Assembly (NCBI GenBank): GCA_020726505.1
Contig: JAHLEZ010000018.1
Location: 124,001 to 188,000 of the forward strand
Source of the DNA: Leptodontidium sp. MPI-SDFR-AT-0119
Taxonomy: Eukaryota > Ascomycota > Leotiomycetes > Helotiales > Leptodontidiaceae
DNA length: 64,000 nucleotides
Direction of reading: 5' to 3'
Of the stretch, positions 1 through 15,299 are shown piece after piece. The notes under the pieces are model-generated. The model saw only the letters and a program-made list of their open reading frames with translations. It was not told the DNA's origin and ran no database searches. The position numbers and the translations under genes were made by a program. Each line of letters starts with the position of its first letter. The stretch's first letter is position 1.

Positions 1-2600
1 GAGATGGAGTCGTCAGCGCTGCTGCTGGTTGGGTTGGAGGGGAGGTCGACAAGGTGAATTAGGTGTCGTGCTACCGAGAAAGGTGAGTTGTGACTCCAAT
101 TGGCGTATCACCAAGTTCGAGGGTCTTGTCTGGTGTTGTAGTTCTCGATGTGGAATCGAGGAATGTGAACTTCCTACTTGGGCGGCAGGAATTGAAGAAT
201 GCTGGGGAAAGGTGTGTGTGAAGAGCAAAGGAATTTAGTAAGAGGAAGCTCAGGTAGGTGTCGGGATGCCCTTGGTGTGGGAGTTGGGGCGGGTTCGAGT
301 TGGGAGTAGAATTGGGGAGGTTGGGTGGTGAAAACAAGATGGCGAAGTAGCGAGGCGAGCGAGCGAGGTTGAGCTTGCAGCTGGCGACGAACGAGTAAAT
401 TAATTGGGAGAAAACGCGCTGCGCATAAGAAAATCCACACGACGCGACAAAAGTAAAGTTGGAATCAGAAAAACGCGCCAGGTCGTGTATCAATTGAACG
501 GTTCAATAGCATGCGCTGAAGTCGCTGGTCGTGTGAATTGGCGAGGCGCATTTGTGGATGGATGGATGGGTTCACTTCCCTCACTCACAGACTCGAGCCA
601 ACAGCGCACTCTCTCCCTTCAGACTCGTCGCGCATGCAATTGTGGTCCCGCACGGCAGTGATTGGAGGCTGGATGGCGAGAGGTGAATGCAGGAAAGGCG
701 ACAATAGGATTGAAGATGTCATGCTCGCACAGCTCGTAGGGTGGTGGTCAATTGGGGATTCTAGCTGGCGGTGGTGATGGATGAGGTTGGATTATTGAGA
801 GGAGAGGGTGTGGAGTGGAAGAAGAAAAGAAAAGAAAAGAAATGTGAGTGAGTTCAGTGCGTGCAGTCAATGCATTGTAGTCGGTCAGTTGGTCCTCGAG
901 CCTTCCTTCACGTACGTACACAGACAGGACAGGCAGGCAGGCATGATTAGGGCAAGCAAGCAGGATGGGTGTGCGACGGGCATTAATTAATTCACTGAGT
1001 GCCCGGCTGGCTGTTGAAAGAAATGCAGTGTGATGTGATGCAACCCAGTTGTGATGCAGCCCAAAGAGCCCAATTACTCTACCTACCTATTCTATTCTAT
1101 TCTAGAAGAGCCGTGCGTCAATCAGTTAGTTGGGTACTGACTGGACTGGACTGGACTGGACTTTTCCTCTCTACTCCCTCCCTCCTCCTAGAAGATCTGT
1201 TTGTAGTTGCTTTTCAGCCAAGTATTTATTTTTTTGATATATTTATTCATTTGGTTCCAGTGGGTGGACCATCGATCAAATCGAATCCAAGTCAACTCAA
1301 GTCACAATCGTACAGTGAGTGAGTGATGGATGGCCCCGACCCGAGAATTGAGGGGGCTGGGAGGGACCGAGTCGAGCGCCACGCCACAGTGCCACGGAGC
1401 GGGCCTTCACTGCCTCGCGGCACCACCCTCAGTGCACTGACCCTAAACCCAATCCAACCCGAGCTGACCAGCCAGAGAAAGCCACGACTGCCCTGTCCTG
1501 TCTCCCTGTGCTCGCTTCCAATCCTGCGGGTATGTGAGTGGCCAGGGGCTGGCATTTATTTGAAAGCGGGCACTTCAGTACTGTACAGTAGATGCAATGC
1601 AAATGCACCGGTAGGGGATATGCTTATTATGTACTGTACTTCTAAGGGGGTTTTGTTTGCATCTTCTCCTTTTCATTGCATCACTCGCTTCTTTCTTTCT
1701 TCTCTGCATAAGTAATTAATTAGTCCTATCTATCTAGTTATCCATATTTCTCCCAAACACACTCCCTCCCTACCTCCCTCCCTGTCAAATACGAACAAAC
1801 GAACGACAGCGGAAAAGAAAACATGTCCCAAGCGCCACTGACTGACCGACTTCAGCCATGATGGACCTACTCTCAGATCAAATGTGGGCCCCGGATAGCA
1901 GAGGGAAGGCAGAGCAAGGGAGAGAAGGAGGGATGGTCCGCCAAGTGCTTTCCGTCCCGTTGGGTGCTGGGACTGACGAGAGCCAATGAGATGTTGGAGT
2001 GGCTGTTTGCTAACAATAAGCTTTGAGATGAGACGAGATGGACAAAATGAAAGTTTGGGATCGGGAAGGTGCAGATACACGTGGAGATGGAGAAAGAGAG
2101 GATTCATCGAGGGTCGGATGGCATGAGATTTTGGGTCGATGTCTTGCCCGAGTTCGAGGGGCTTTGGTAAATTAGTCGGGAGGTTGAATTCAGCTGAGAT
2201 GAGATGTTTGTTTGAAGGGAAATGAAGGACGCTGGCGTGTTGTGTCATGAATTACTGGGCTCACAAGTGAGAGGCTACAGTTGAGAAGGACAGTTTCCCT
2301 TGTGAAGTCCGAGGAGCTTGCTAGGTGTCTGCCCTCTCAACTTCTCATCACATGCTCACGTGATATCACTATTGCTCCTCAATGACCAGCCCAGGAAAGT
2401 CGAAGCACCAGAGGTAGCATTTAAAATTCTATGGCATCGGACTTATGCATGGAAGCTAGTTTCCTACTAATCATCTCTGGCATAGCAAGGTTTGAATGGG
2501 TGATCTTGCACCAAGTGGCTGCTTGACCATTACTTCATGCACAAAGTGAATCATTCACTCAACTTTTCATTCACTCCGTTGACCAATGTCACATACGACT
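1..2600. other. GC-normal non-coding stretch with microsatellites
   Basis: I see no convincing gene here. Open frames are short, overlap in several frames and have no recognisable domain. The stretch is rich in short tandem motifs (GGAT repeats near 555-570, AGGC near 925-945, TTCTA near 1090-1105, CTGGA near 1141-1160, AAGAA near 825-842). It may be the upstream or untranslated region of a gene lying to the left of the window. Confidence 0.5.
1141..1161. repeat. (CTGGA)n microsatellite
   Basis: Four tandem CTGGA units, preceded by a partial unit. Confidence 0.8.
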
Positions 2601-6727
<4,127 letters not shown>

Positions 6728-7004
6728 GTGTGTGAGTCGTGCGATTTTTACTTCTATGTATATATTGAAAAAGTCCGACACTTGCTATGATGCGTTCGAT
6801 CACAGTTTCTCGTATTATGGGGCTGGATATAGTCAAAATCAAAGCTGCGCTGTGTGAAAATTCCACTGCTGTCTTCACTTTTTCATCGTCAATTACAACT
6901 AGGCTCTTTGCTTGCTTGTCGTAAGATGAGATCGCATCAAAGAAAATCTCGGGGTCACTAAGCTTTACATTTTGCCGAATTTCACGTGCCCATCGAGATC
7001 CCAG

Positions 7005-8560
7005 CCCCTTTAGCATGGGATGGGTAATCGGAGAAGAGAGTGGAATATGACTAAACCACCCGAGGGCTTCAATCAGGGAAGTGGTGCAGTCTCTTGTGCT
7101 TACTGGAAAGTTCGTCTTCTGCGAGACACCCTCCTTGCTGCTGGAGTCTCAGAGAAAGTCGATGAGAGGCACCGACGTTGGGCCAATTTCGAGGGGACAG
7201 ACGAGCAATCCGAGGGGAAATACGCCACCTGCATCTCACTTGATAATGTAATGAATGCTGCGAGCGATTTTACTCCGGCCTACGAGATGAAAGATGTTTC
7301 ACCGCCACTGGATCATGTTCACCCAGCACGCATTCTTATTCCAGGTTGCCTCGGTGGACGCCGTGTGAAGTGGTAGCGAAAATCTGGGTCAGAATGAAAA
7401 CGATTCTCGCTACCGCATCTGCGACAATCGCGTGCTCCTAGTTTTCAGCTCCGAACAAGACAGCAAGTTCGCAGATGTGGATTTCGCTCATCCAAACACA
7501 GTCCGCAACGAGCAGAGTCCGCAGAGTGTGGATGTCAAGCTAGCTCAAGGTAAAACAGCCCCTCTCGATCGAACGAAACAAGGGAGGGCATGCCGAATCG
7601 AAGCAAAAATTAAAATGTACTTTTGCTCCATCAACTATATTCGTTGAACTGACTGGAGGCTTTGCTAGTCCCGAGTCTAGAATACATTGGAGTCGTGACT
7701 GACAAAGGGGTCAACTTTATCAAGGAGAGCATAGAAAGCTGCAGGTGAAACAGCATAATCGGCATCTGGATCAGACATCGCACCCCAGAGGCACCACTGG
7801 CTGCCAGTCAAGCCTTAGAAGAGGACTAAGCTCTCCAAAGATACTCGACGTTACACTTCCAGCCTCCCAGAATCCTCAAGGCTTGGGCTTGAAACCTGCC
7901 AGCGCAAAATTTAGTTTCACTTCAAGGACCAAATTTTGATCAAGAACTACTTCCTAACTAAGCTAGTCAGGTCGCAGGAGGAACACGGAAGTCTCGACTT
8001 TGTTGTAGCTGATGTAAGAAAGCCAAGTGGAGCAATGAGTATCATTCCGGATGGGGTTCTCATCGGCGAGGAAGTTGAAATTCGTGGTTCAACCGGAGCG
8101 ATCTCCTACCAGAAAATGGCAAGTTCGTCATGGAAGTCAAAGAATATAGTTTTTCCAAAGTGTCCCTGGTTCTGGGTGGTTCTGGCGTCACTTCTGACTC
8201 TGTACTCATCGCCCGCATACATCCTGACAAAGAATACAACACACAGTTGAGAGTCACCGATACCAACAAGAACGAGAACGATATCCTCCTTGAGGATCGA
8301 ACGGGGAAGTTTGCGACAGACCACCACTAACAATTCAAGATATGTCATGTGTGGGGACACCCAGGTGTTGACTAGAAACTTGGAAATGTATCAAAGGCTA
8401 TGTTGGCGAGGACAATATCAAGGGAAACGCCTTTGCCCCTGACCGTGCCAAGGAGAGTATCGTGCTCTTGTGTGGGCCCGCATCCATGATTCAGAAAGCT
8501 GTATTGCCGGCATTGAAAGATTGGGGCTGCGAAGAAGAAAAAGGCCTCTTTGAGTTTTAG
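7005..8560 (+). pseudogene. Decayed eukaryotic nitrate reductase (Moco part plus FAD/NAD part)
   Basis: Fragments in successive frames follow the order of a fungal NAD(P)H nitrate reductase. 7020-7376 reads 'GNRRREWNM', 'GAVSCAYWKVRLLRD', 'NFEGTDEQSEGKYATCI', 'AYEMKDVSPPLDH' and 'LIPGCLGGRRVKW', the molybdenum-cofactor domain. A stop follows where Leu is usual, then 'ENDSRYRICDNRVL' in another frame. 7820-8120 gives 'RTKLSKDTRRYT', 'GLETCQRK' and 'IGEEVEIRGSTGAISY', the FAD domain. 8130-8330 gives 'LVLGGSGVTSDSVLIARI' and 'LRVTDTNKNENDILL', the NAD domain. The tail 'SIVLLCGPASMIQKAVLPALKDWG' ends with TAG at 8558-8560 after 'LFEF', as intact enzymes do. The N-terminal Moco part and the cytochrome b5 haem domain (HPGG) are missing or unrecognisable, and there are several frameshifts and stops. 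It lacks the strong C-to-T bias of RIP, so this looks like ordinary decay. Confidence 0.88.
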
Positions 8561-9837
8561 GTGGGAATGATTGTGTTGTCGTTTTCTTTTTCATAATGAT
8601 CGGACCTCTTTTCGGTCTAGGCTGTTTAGGCTCCCAGCCTCTAATTATATCCACCACACCATCGTGATGGCATGTTCTTTTGGAAAAGCAATACCTGTCA
8701 TATCTGTACCTGATCGTACTTTGCCACTCGTCGCTCATTAATTAGCGAACTTTCATCTTAATTTTGGTCTCCCACCTCATTGTTGATATTCGCTTTGACG
8801 TGACTTAGAGGAGGGTTCGCTAAGATAGTTACCCATTAAGCGAACGCTCCTCCTCTTTTAATATTTGGTATGCTGGTCGATGGTACGTTTCTATGAAATT
8901 CTGCGACTACGTTTAATCCATATCGGAGCACAAAAGAGACGATATCTCTGTCTAATTGAAAAATCAAGATGCGGCGTTGCGTCGAACGCCTCAAAGCAAG
9001 GGGTGTTTATCGTTACCAGCCACAGCATCCCTTGATGGACATCTACCATAATTGACAGCTCAGCATACAAGACAAAATGCGGTCTCGGCGACCTTTGAAC
9101 CAACTCCCTCCGGGGGTAGTTCCGATGCCGAAACGCATCTCTATGCATTAGTGCCATCATAATCTAGCAGTACACTCCACTTGCGATTGCTGGACCCTAT
9201 ACTCTATAGTCTAGACTTCCAATCAATCAAGACTAACTATCGCACCGTGCAGTTAGAAGGCTGGAGGAGTCCTTGGTTTCCCCCCAATTCCTGAATGCCA
9301 TGCTTCCATACCACGCAATCGATGGCAATCGCGAAACGGAAAATATGACATGTCGAGAATTGGCGTCCACACTCAATTGCAGCTGCAGCCATTCAGATCG
9401 GAGCATCCCACAAGTGATCTGCACAAACCTCCTTCTCTTCAGGCATAGCAACCTCCCGCTGATGCACAAGGGATGTCCAAAGCTATGGAACCCTTACTGC
9501 GGGCGTGCTTTGGTGGCTCAGGTGCATGAACGAGCGTTACTCTGGGGATCCAGCCTTTCCATAGGGCAGGCAAAGCCCACTTGACAGCTCGTGCTGCAAG
9601 TTGTCAATATTTTCATTCTAGCTGCTTCATGACCCAGCAGCACCTCACCGATATCGTGCATGTGTACCCAGAAATCGAAATTACAGATCAGGAATACATC
9701 ATAGCCATAAAGCCGTACTTCCTCGCAGCTGTTGTTTTTCTACCCCAAAATTATTGTATCAAGTTTCTGTTGTTCGAGTCGTTCCTGTCCGAGGTCATCG
9801 GAATTCCAGCCCTTGCTTACATTCCCCTCTCCCAACC
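8561..9837. other. Intergenic between nitrate reductase relic and next gene
   Basis: No recognisable coding region. It contains one imperfect hairpin (8807-8856). The last few hundred bases probably are the promoter and leader of the gene starting at 9838. Confidence 0.5.
8807..8856. repeat. Imperfect inverted repeat (hairpin)
   Basis: The arms at 8807-8823 and 8836-8856 are complementary (AGAGGAGG...GTTCGCT against its complement) with a 3-4 base bulge and a loop of about 12 bases. A related GCGAAC-type word occurs again near 8742-8748. Function unknown. Confidence 0.6.
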
Positions 9838-11019
9838 ATGACGGTCTCGCCCTTACGCACAGAATTCTTCACGCAATCGACAATCGATAAAGATAACATA
9901 ACAGTCCCGCCCCACCAGGAGTCGTGCGGTTGGCTTCTCTCATCGCCATTGACAGCCATATTTTCCAGAATGCAACTCAGCAGTCCACTCCGCGCTCAAC
10001 ACTTGGAAGCAAAAGATGCAATCGCAATACAAGATATCGAAAGGCGCACTGTGGGATGTCAAGTTTCATCCGGTGATTTTCCAGACAGTTGCTCCATGTC
10101 ATCCAACAGTTCAGAGGATTCGGACAATTGGTTGATGGAAGACATGTTCGAGCAATCTCAAAGCAACACTTCTTATGACAAAACCCACTCTAGCTATGGC
10201 AGCCACATCTCACAACTGGAGGACGAAGAGGACATCTGGCGCCTATGGGATGGGAGTAAAGACACACCCTCTCCGGAGCCGCTGCTCTACCCAGTCACCT
10301 CCGATCCCATTCAAGTCCGAGAGCAGGGCCAACTGGGCACTACTCGTAAATTACCTTCTCAAATTCAGTTTGACACCACCGAGTCACCGAAGACAAATCA
10401 ACTCAAACGATGTTCGGCAACTCGTTCGCCTCGTCGGATCACCCGTGCTCGAGTCCACCCACCCTCTCCTGTCGCCAAAACCAGCTACTCGCCTTTTCCT
10501 CCAGGTACCACTAAAGTCGCAAATCTCCATCAAGACTACCACATGAAGTATCATTCTTGGCCAGTACCAAATGTGCCACAAGCGAGACCTCAGCGTCTGC
10601 GAGCCAACACCACACCCACCCCAGCCGCCCTGTCCATCCGCAAAGTCAGCCGCCCATCAAACTTGAGCACTTGCAAAATACTGAACCAGAGCCATGTGTC
10701 CTCACCTGCCGATATAACTCTGCCGCTCTTCATGTCTTCAGCTCCTACATCACCGCAGTTCACCCCTTTCCCGGAGCGAGACCTCATGGACTTGATGGTT
10801 GAGACTTCCGCCTTCTCCGACGACGAAGACGATGAGGATAATGCTCCAGCATTTGTTGTGGCAATGAAGTCTGTTCTGAATCTTGGCCGAGGAAGTTCCA
10901 AGGTTGAAGGCGAAAAGCTACCAGTTGAAAAGGCCAAGAAGAAGGCTCCGAGGAGAACTGTGCGTGGTGCCTTGAAGTCTTTCCTAGGCTGCTCGTTTGG
11001 GTACCCATGGGGGCCCTAA
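9838..11019 (+). CDS. Unrecognised Ser/Pro-rich protein, C-terminus possibly replaced
   Basis: A single open frame of 393 codons from ATG 9838 (context CCAACCATGA). The frame extends 28 codons further upstream, but the context favours 9838. I do not recognise a family. The protein is largely low complexity: Ser-rich 'SMSSNSSEDSD' near residues 85-95, an acidic 'EDEED' patch, many SP/TP sites, an acidic 'FSDDEDDEDNAP' stretch near residue 330 and a basic C-terminal segment 'KAKKKAPRRTVRGALKSFLG'. This suggests a disordered, possibly phosphorylated regulatory or cytoskeletal protein, with no stronger evidence. The last codons (GYPWGP) come from a GGTACCC/GGGGCCC-rich palindromic sequence at the edge of the RIP-degraded block, so the original C-terminus may have been cut by an insertion. 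Confidence 0.7.
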   Translation: MTVSPLRTEFFTQSTIDKDNITVPPHQESCGWLLSSPLTAIFSRMQLSSPLRAQHLEAKDAIAIQDIERRTVGCQVSSGDFPDSCSMSSNSSEDSDNWLMEDMFEQSQSNTSYDKTHSSYGSHISQLEDEEDIWRLWDGSKDTPSPEPLLYPVTSDPIQVREQGQLGTTRKLPSQIQFDTTESPKTNQLKRCSATRSPRRITRARVHPPSPVAKTSYSPFPPGTTKVANLHQDYHMKYHSWPVPNVPQARPQRLRANTTPTPAALSIRKVSRPSNLSTCKILNQSHVSSPADITLPLFMSSAPTSPQFTPFPERDLMDLMVETSAFSDDEDDEDNAPAFVVAMKSVLNLGRGSSKVEGEKLPVEKAKKKAPRRTVRGALKSFLGCSFGYPWGP

Positions 11020-11085
11020 CCTAACCCAACGTATAGGTTGGGGCCCCAATGGGGCACGTGACTTGGGTTAGGTGCTCTAATAAGT
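11003..11085. repeat. Palindromic junction with telomere-like CCTAACCC words
   Basis: CCTAACCCAA (11020-11029) is the reverse complement of TTGGGTTAGG (11063-11072). Inside lie CCAAC/GTTGG around GTATAG and two GGGCCC blocks. It sits exactly between the GC-normal gene and the A+T-rich repeats. Confidence 0.65.
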
Positions 11086-11185
11086 GGGTTGGATAATTAA
11101 CGAAAACCTAATATATATATAAAGTTTATTTTAGTAAAGGCTTAATATATAAGTCTATTAAACTAATCATAAGTAACAAAAGAAG
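11086..11185. other. Short A+T-rich flank left of the Gypsy element
   Basis: About 100 bp of A+T-rich sequence between the palindromic junction and the first LTR. No feature seen. Confidence 0.5.
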
Positions 11186-11487
11186 TGTTACGACCTACGA
11201 TGCGCCTCGTATTCTAACCGACACGGGCTCGTAGCATCGCTGGCTATGCGATGGCGCTAAGCCTAATAAGGAAGACTAGGTGGCGAGCCTGCGACATATT
11301 GACGTAAATGGCACTCGACTACGCTAGGCCCTATTAGGAGGGTCCTTTATATATATATACTCGAGCCCTCCCTTATAAAGAGCTCTCTGTTCCTCTTTGT
11401 CTTTTCTTCTCGATTCTAAGCGTAGCCTTAGGTCTAAATATAAAGTTTAAGTTAACTCGCCGTATTAACCTTTAATTAGTCGTAATA
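11186..11487 (+). repeat. 5' LTR of the Gypsy element
   Basis: 302 bp, starting TGTTACGACC and ending in GTAATA, the RIP form of GTAACA. It aligns along its full length with 25084-25385, with transitions as the main differences. A TATA-like stretch lies near 11345-11360, followed by CCTCCCTTATAAAGAGC. Confidence 0.93.
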
Positions 11488-11699
11488 TAAGAAAAAACTA
11501 ATACCCCTTCGCTATAAAGCGTTATATTTCACTTAGTCTTACGCCTTGTCGACTTGCCTTTATAATAAGTTAATAACGAGCCTTAATACTTTGGCCTATT
11601 CGACAGATAGGCACCTCTCTGCCCTCGTAGTAGACTGTCCTAGAGAAAGCTAAATATTCTCTCGCGGTTAACTTACTTTACCGTAACTTGACGCGCGCC

Positions 11700-14600
11700 C
11701 TTGTTTCGAACGTATATTTAATTAATAAATTAATTAATAACCTCAAATACCCCTTAACCTTACCTTATTACTTCTACCGACTTCTCTCCCTCGTCGGTGA
11801 AGCTCTAGAGAAAGAAGTGCCCTTATATAGCTAGGCTTTACTAATAATACCCTTATCCCTTTAGTAGAGACTTTATCGGAGGAACTAGAGAGCTTTAACG
11901 GGTTCGACTCAGAACTAAAGAACAAACCCTAGCGTTTCTTTAACGTATTACTAGAGCCTACTAATATAGAAGGCCTTACCCCCGCTTAATAAGCTAAGGT
12001 AAATCAACTAATCAAGGACTCTATTAACTCTACTGTCGCCGCCGCTATTACTTAGGACCTCACTTAATATATTATTAATAACCCCCGTTAAGAGACTTAC
12101 ACTCCCTCCCCTTCTTCTGACTAATTAACCTGTGCTTTTATAGTTGACCTCTAGTTAATCGCCGACTATTACTTACCGAAGCTAGACATATTGATTCTAA
12201 TAGTAGAGCCTTTTAAGGTCAAGTACTCCCGACTCCCCTTTAACGATTATAAGGGAAATATTAAATACGATGCCTAAAAGATAGAAATAAAACTATTCTT
12301 AGAAGAGTACTTTAGTAACTTTAAGAGTAAAATATCTTAAATTAAGGCTTACTTCTAGTGTATTACTAATAAAGCTAAGACTATTATTTTTTAATATATA
12401 AATCTCGACTATACTAAAACCTTTAATACAGTAGCCGACGTATTAAAGGCACTAGACTAGTGATTCTTCGACTATAACCGGGTTCAAGTTACTAAGAGAC
12501 TCTATAATTAACTTATTATAGGAAATATAACGTATAATAATTTCTAGGTTAAATTCACGTTATACGCTATTACGGGCAAGATCGCTCGCACCCGCTGGTT
12601 CGAGGATGTATATAAGAAGGTATCCCTGACCCTTAAGCGTATAATTTATATTAAGAAGTATAAGATAAATAGTAATTACACTACTCTCGATGAGTTCCTG
12701 GCTATTACAAACTAAGAAAGCCGTAATATTACTTTAAAGGAGGCCGCATTGACTTACAAGGCTCAACTTAACGTAGCCTTTAATACTAACGACTCGCGCA
12801 GCATCCTAAAGAAGGAGAACTGGCGTGCTACCTCCCTTACGCCGGCTACTATAATAAGAAGACCCCCGACTTACCGCTAGTATATACCCTCTCCTTCGCC
12901 CGTCTTACGCCGACTTAAGTCTCTTATACCTCCTCTTACACTTAGGGACGTCTCTTCTAACACTTGTCTTTACTATAATAAGACCGGCTATTAGGCTAGT
13001 GATTGTCTTAAGCGCTATAGAAACTAGGCTCTTAATAAGTCGATTTCCTAATTAGTCGTCGGCGAGGATCTAGAGACTAACGAGCTATTAAAAAACTCTT
13101 AAGCCGTGGTAGAGACTTACACCTCGACATAGGCCACAACTTATAAAAGGACTTAGTATATAATTTCCGTGTTCTTATTAAAGGACGATAATTCTTAATT
13201 AATATTAAACTAAAAAAGAATAGATTCTTTATTAAGACACTTATATATATTAATAATAAAGTCAATATTTTTAGTATTATTAAAACCTCTTTTATATACC
13301 GACTTGTTAAGTAATTTAATATTTCCTTTATATCTCTCCTTTAGTTAATAGTTTTAATTAACTATAATAGTAGAAAAGGTAAGCCGATTAACACGGCTGT
13401 CTTACTTACTTTAACAATCGACCGCCGGCAAATCAACTTCCCCTTTTTAGTAATTAACCTAAGAAACACTGACGTCTTAATAGGCCAGAAGTTCCTAAAG
13501 TATTACGACTTAAAGTAATTATATATAAAGAATTGTAATTGACTAGAATAGCTATTAGATATACTAGTTTAGCCGTACTTTAACTAGCGAGTCTTCGTCG
13601 ACATTAACTGTTTTAATAAGTTAATTATTAAGTCTCACTAGCTCGATACAAAATAAAGGGATGCCCTTATAAACGTGGATGACTATTATTAGAGGCAAGC
13701 TAAGATTACGGCACTTGACGACTCTTTTAAGTTAAAAGTCTTTATACGACTTACTATTAGCGTCTCGCTAACTCGACTTTTAAACTTTACTAGAGAAGTT
13801 AAGGAGCGCTTACGTATTATAAAGGATCAATTAAACCCTTTAATATCCTGTGATCTAAGATTATTATTTAAAGACAAGAGAGCCCGTAGAGCCTCCCTAG
13901 CGAATTACTAACTAAAGGCGCTTACTATAGAGATCTTCCTTATATCGGCAATAGTAATGTCTATTACGTACCTCTAACTTAAAAGAGCTAAGAAGAATAA
14001 GGTAGAGACCTTTGTAACGTTAATATATAAGATCGATTAAGAGTTGACTTATTATTAGTAAGAGGCCCTAAATTAGTTAAGTGTTAAGCTCACATTAATA
14101 AATAGAGACTTAACTCTAAAGGAAGCCCTAAAGGTTAAATACGCGTAAGATAACGAATTAATAAGTAAGAAGCTTTTTATAAAGTATTAAAAATATACTC
14201 CTCTCTTTTCCCGGCGGGCCTCCGACGAGTTACTAGCGTATTACTAAGGCGTAAACTATTAAATTAAGCTTATTAGGGAGAACGACTTATCTTTTAAACC
14301 TCTCTAATGTATAACTAAAGAATAATTATTAAAGACTAAGTAATATATTATCGATAACTTATATAAAGGTTTTATTAAGCCCTCTAACGTATTATATACG
14401 GCCCTTATTCTCTTTACTAAGAAAGCTAATAGTAGCCTCCAATTATACGTCGACTACTAGAAGTTAAATACTTTATTAAAGAAAGACCTGTACCCGATCC
14501 CTCTAATTAATAAAATAATAATACGTATTTATAAGGCAAAGGTCTTTATAAAGCTTAATATTTAGTAAGCTTTTTATTATATTTACATGTCCCCTAAGAG

Positions 14601-15051
14601 TAAAGACTACACGACTTTCCGCACTTAATATAACACGTATAAGTATAAGGTCTTTCCTTTTAGGCTCATAAATAGTCTAGTAACTTTCTAGCGTTTTATT
14701 AACGATATCTTTATAAAGTACCTCGACGATTTCTACGCGGCTTATATAAACAATATCTTAATATATTCGTCTACCCCTAAGGAACACAAGGTCCACGTTA
14801 AGAAAGTAATAACAATATTATAAGTACATAGACTTTAGGCCGATATTAAGAAGTCCGAGTTTAGCGTATAAAAGATAAGGTTCTTAGGATTTATTATTAA
14901 AGTCGAGGGTATAAAAGTAAACCTAGAAAAAATTAGTGTAATTAAAGACTAATAATACGCTAATAATATATAAGGTATATAAAGTTATCTTAGCATTTAT
15001 AACTTTTACTACTAGTTTATTAAAGATTATAGTCGCATTGTATAACCCCTT
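11700..15051 (+). pseudogene. Gypsy gag, protease and reverse transcriptase (RIP relic, first part)
   Basis: Conceptual reading through stops shows a Gag region. A CCHC zinc knuckle at 12965-13006 reads 'C L Y Y N K T G Y * A S D C', where Y/Y/* match C, H and Q after reversing RIP. A protease-like stretch lies near 13210-13530. The reverse transcriptase around 14340-14960 includes 'LYVDYRKLNTLLKKDLYPIPLI' with stops as in Tf1/Ty3 elements, and 'DDFYAAYINNI', the RIP form of a YxDD box. The frame runs straight into the Copia insertion at 15052 and continues at 22690. Confidence 0.85.
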
Positions 15052-15236
15052 TGTCGTACAGGCACGGGCTGATGCTCGGTTAGCTGCGCGCTATGCTGGA
15101 TATGGTTTCTGCCACGTTATACCGCTTTCAGGAGAACAATATATTCTCCTGATTTCCTTATATATTTTAAAGAATAATTAACTACTTTAATTCTCCTTAC
15201 GTTAATCGTAAGGCTCTACTCTACTTTTATACTATA
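15052..15236 (+). repeat. 5' LTR of Copia copy 1
   Basis: 185 bp, begins TGTCGTACA and ends ACTATA, the RIP form of ACCACA. It aligns without gaps to 22505-22689 and to the reverse complements of 25856-26040 and 33310-33494. Confidence 0.95.
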
Positions 15237-15257
15237 GTTATAAGCCCCGTGACGAAG
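15237..15257 (+). promoter_or_regulatory. Copia primer-binding site, complementary to an internal part of initiator Met-tRNA
   Basis: Directly after the 5' LTR, GTTATAAGCCCCGTG continues into ACGAAG. Its reverse complement reads CTTCGTCACGGGGC followed by TTATAAC, which with one RIP change is the D-arm and anticodon stem-loop (CTCATAAC) of eukaryotic initiator Met-tRNA. Priming from a cleaved half-tRNA is known from the Drosophila copia element. The same site is at 33289-33309 in the inverted copy. Confidence 0.7.
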
Positions 15258-15299
15258 TTATTAAGTTAATATTTTTCCTTTTATACTCTATAGATTTAA

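Noticed and set aside
71..493. 140-codon minus-strand frame and overlapping plus-strand frames
   Set aside because: Several mutually overlapping frames in simple-repeat DNA, no domain and no codon bias. Not supported as a gene.
1730..2248. 172-codon minus-strand frame
   Set aside because: Low-complexity composition, no recognisable motif, no support from splice sites or neighbours.
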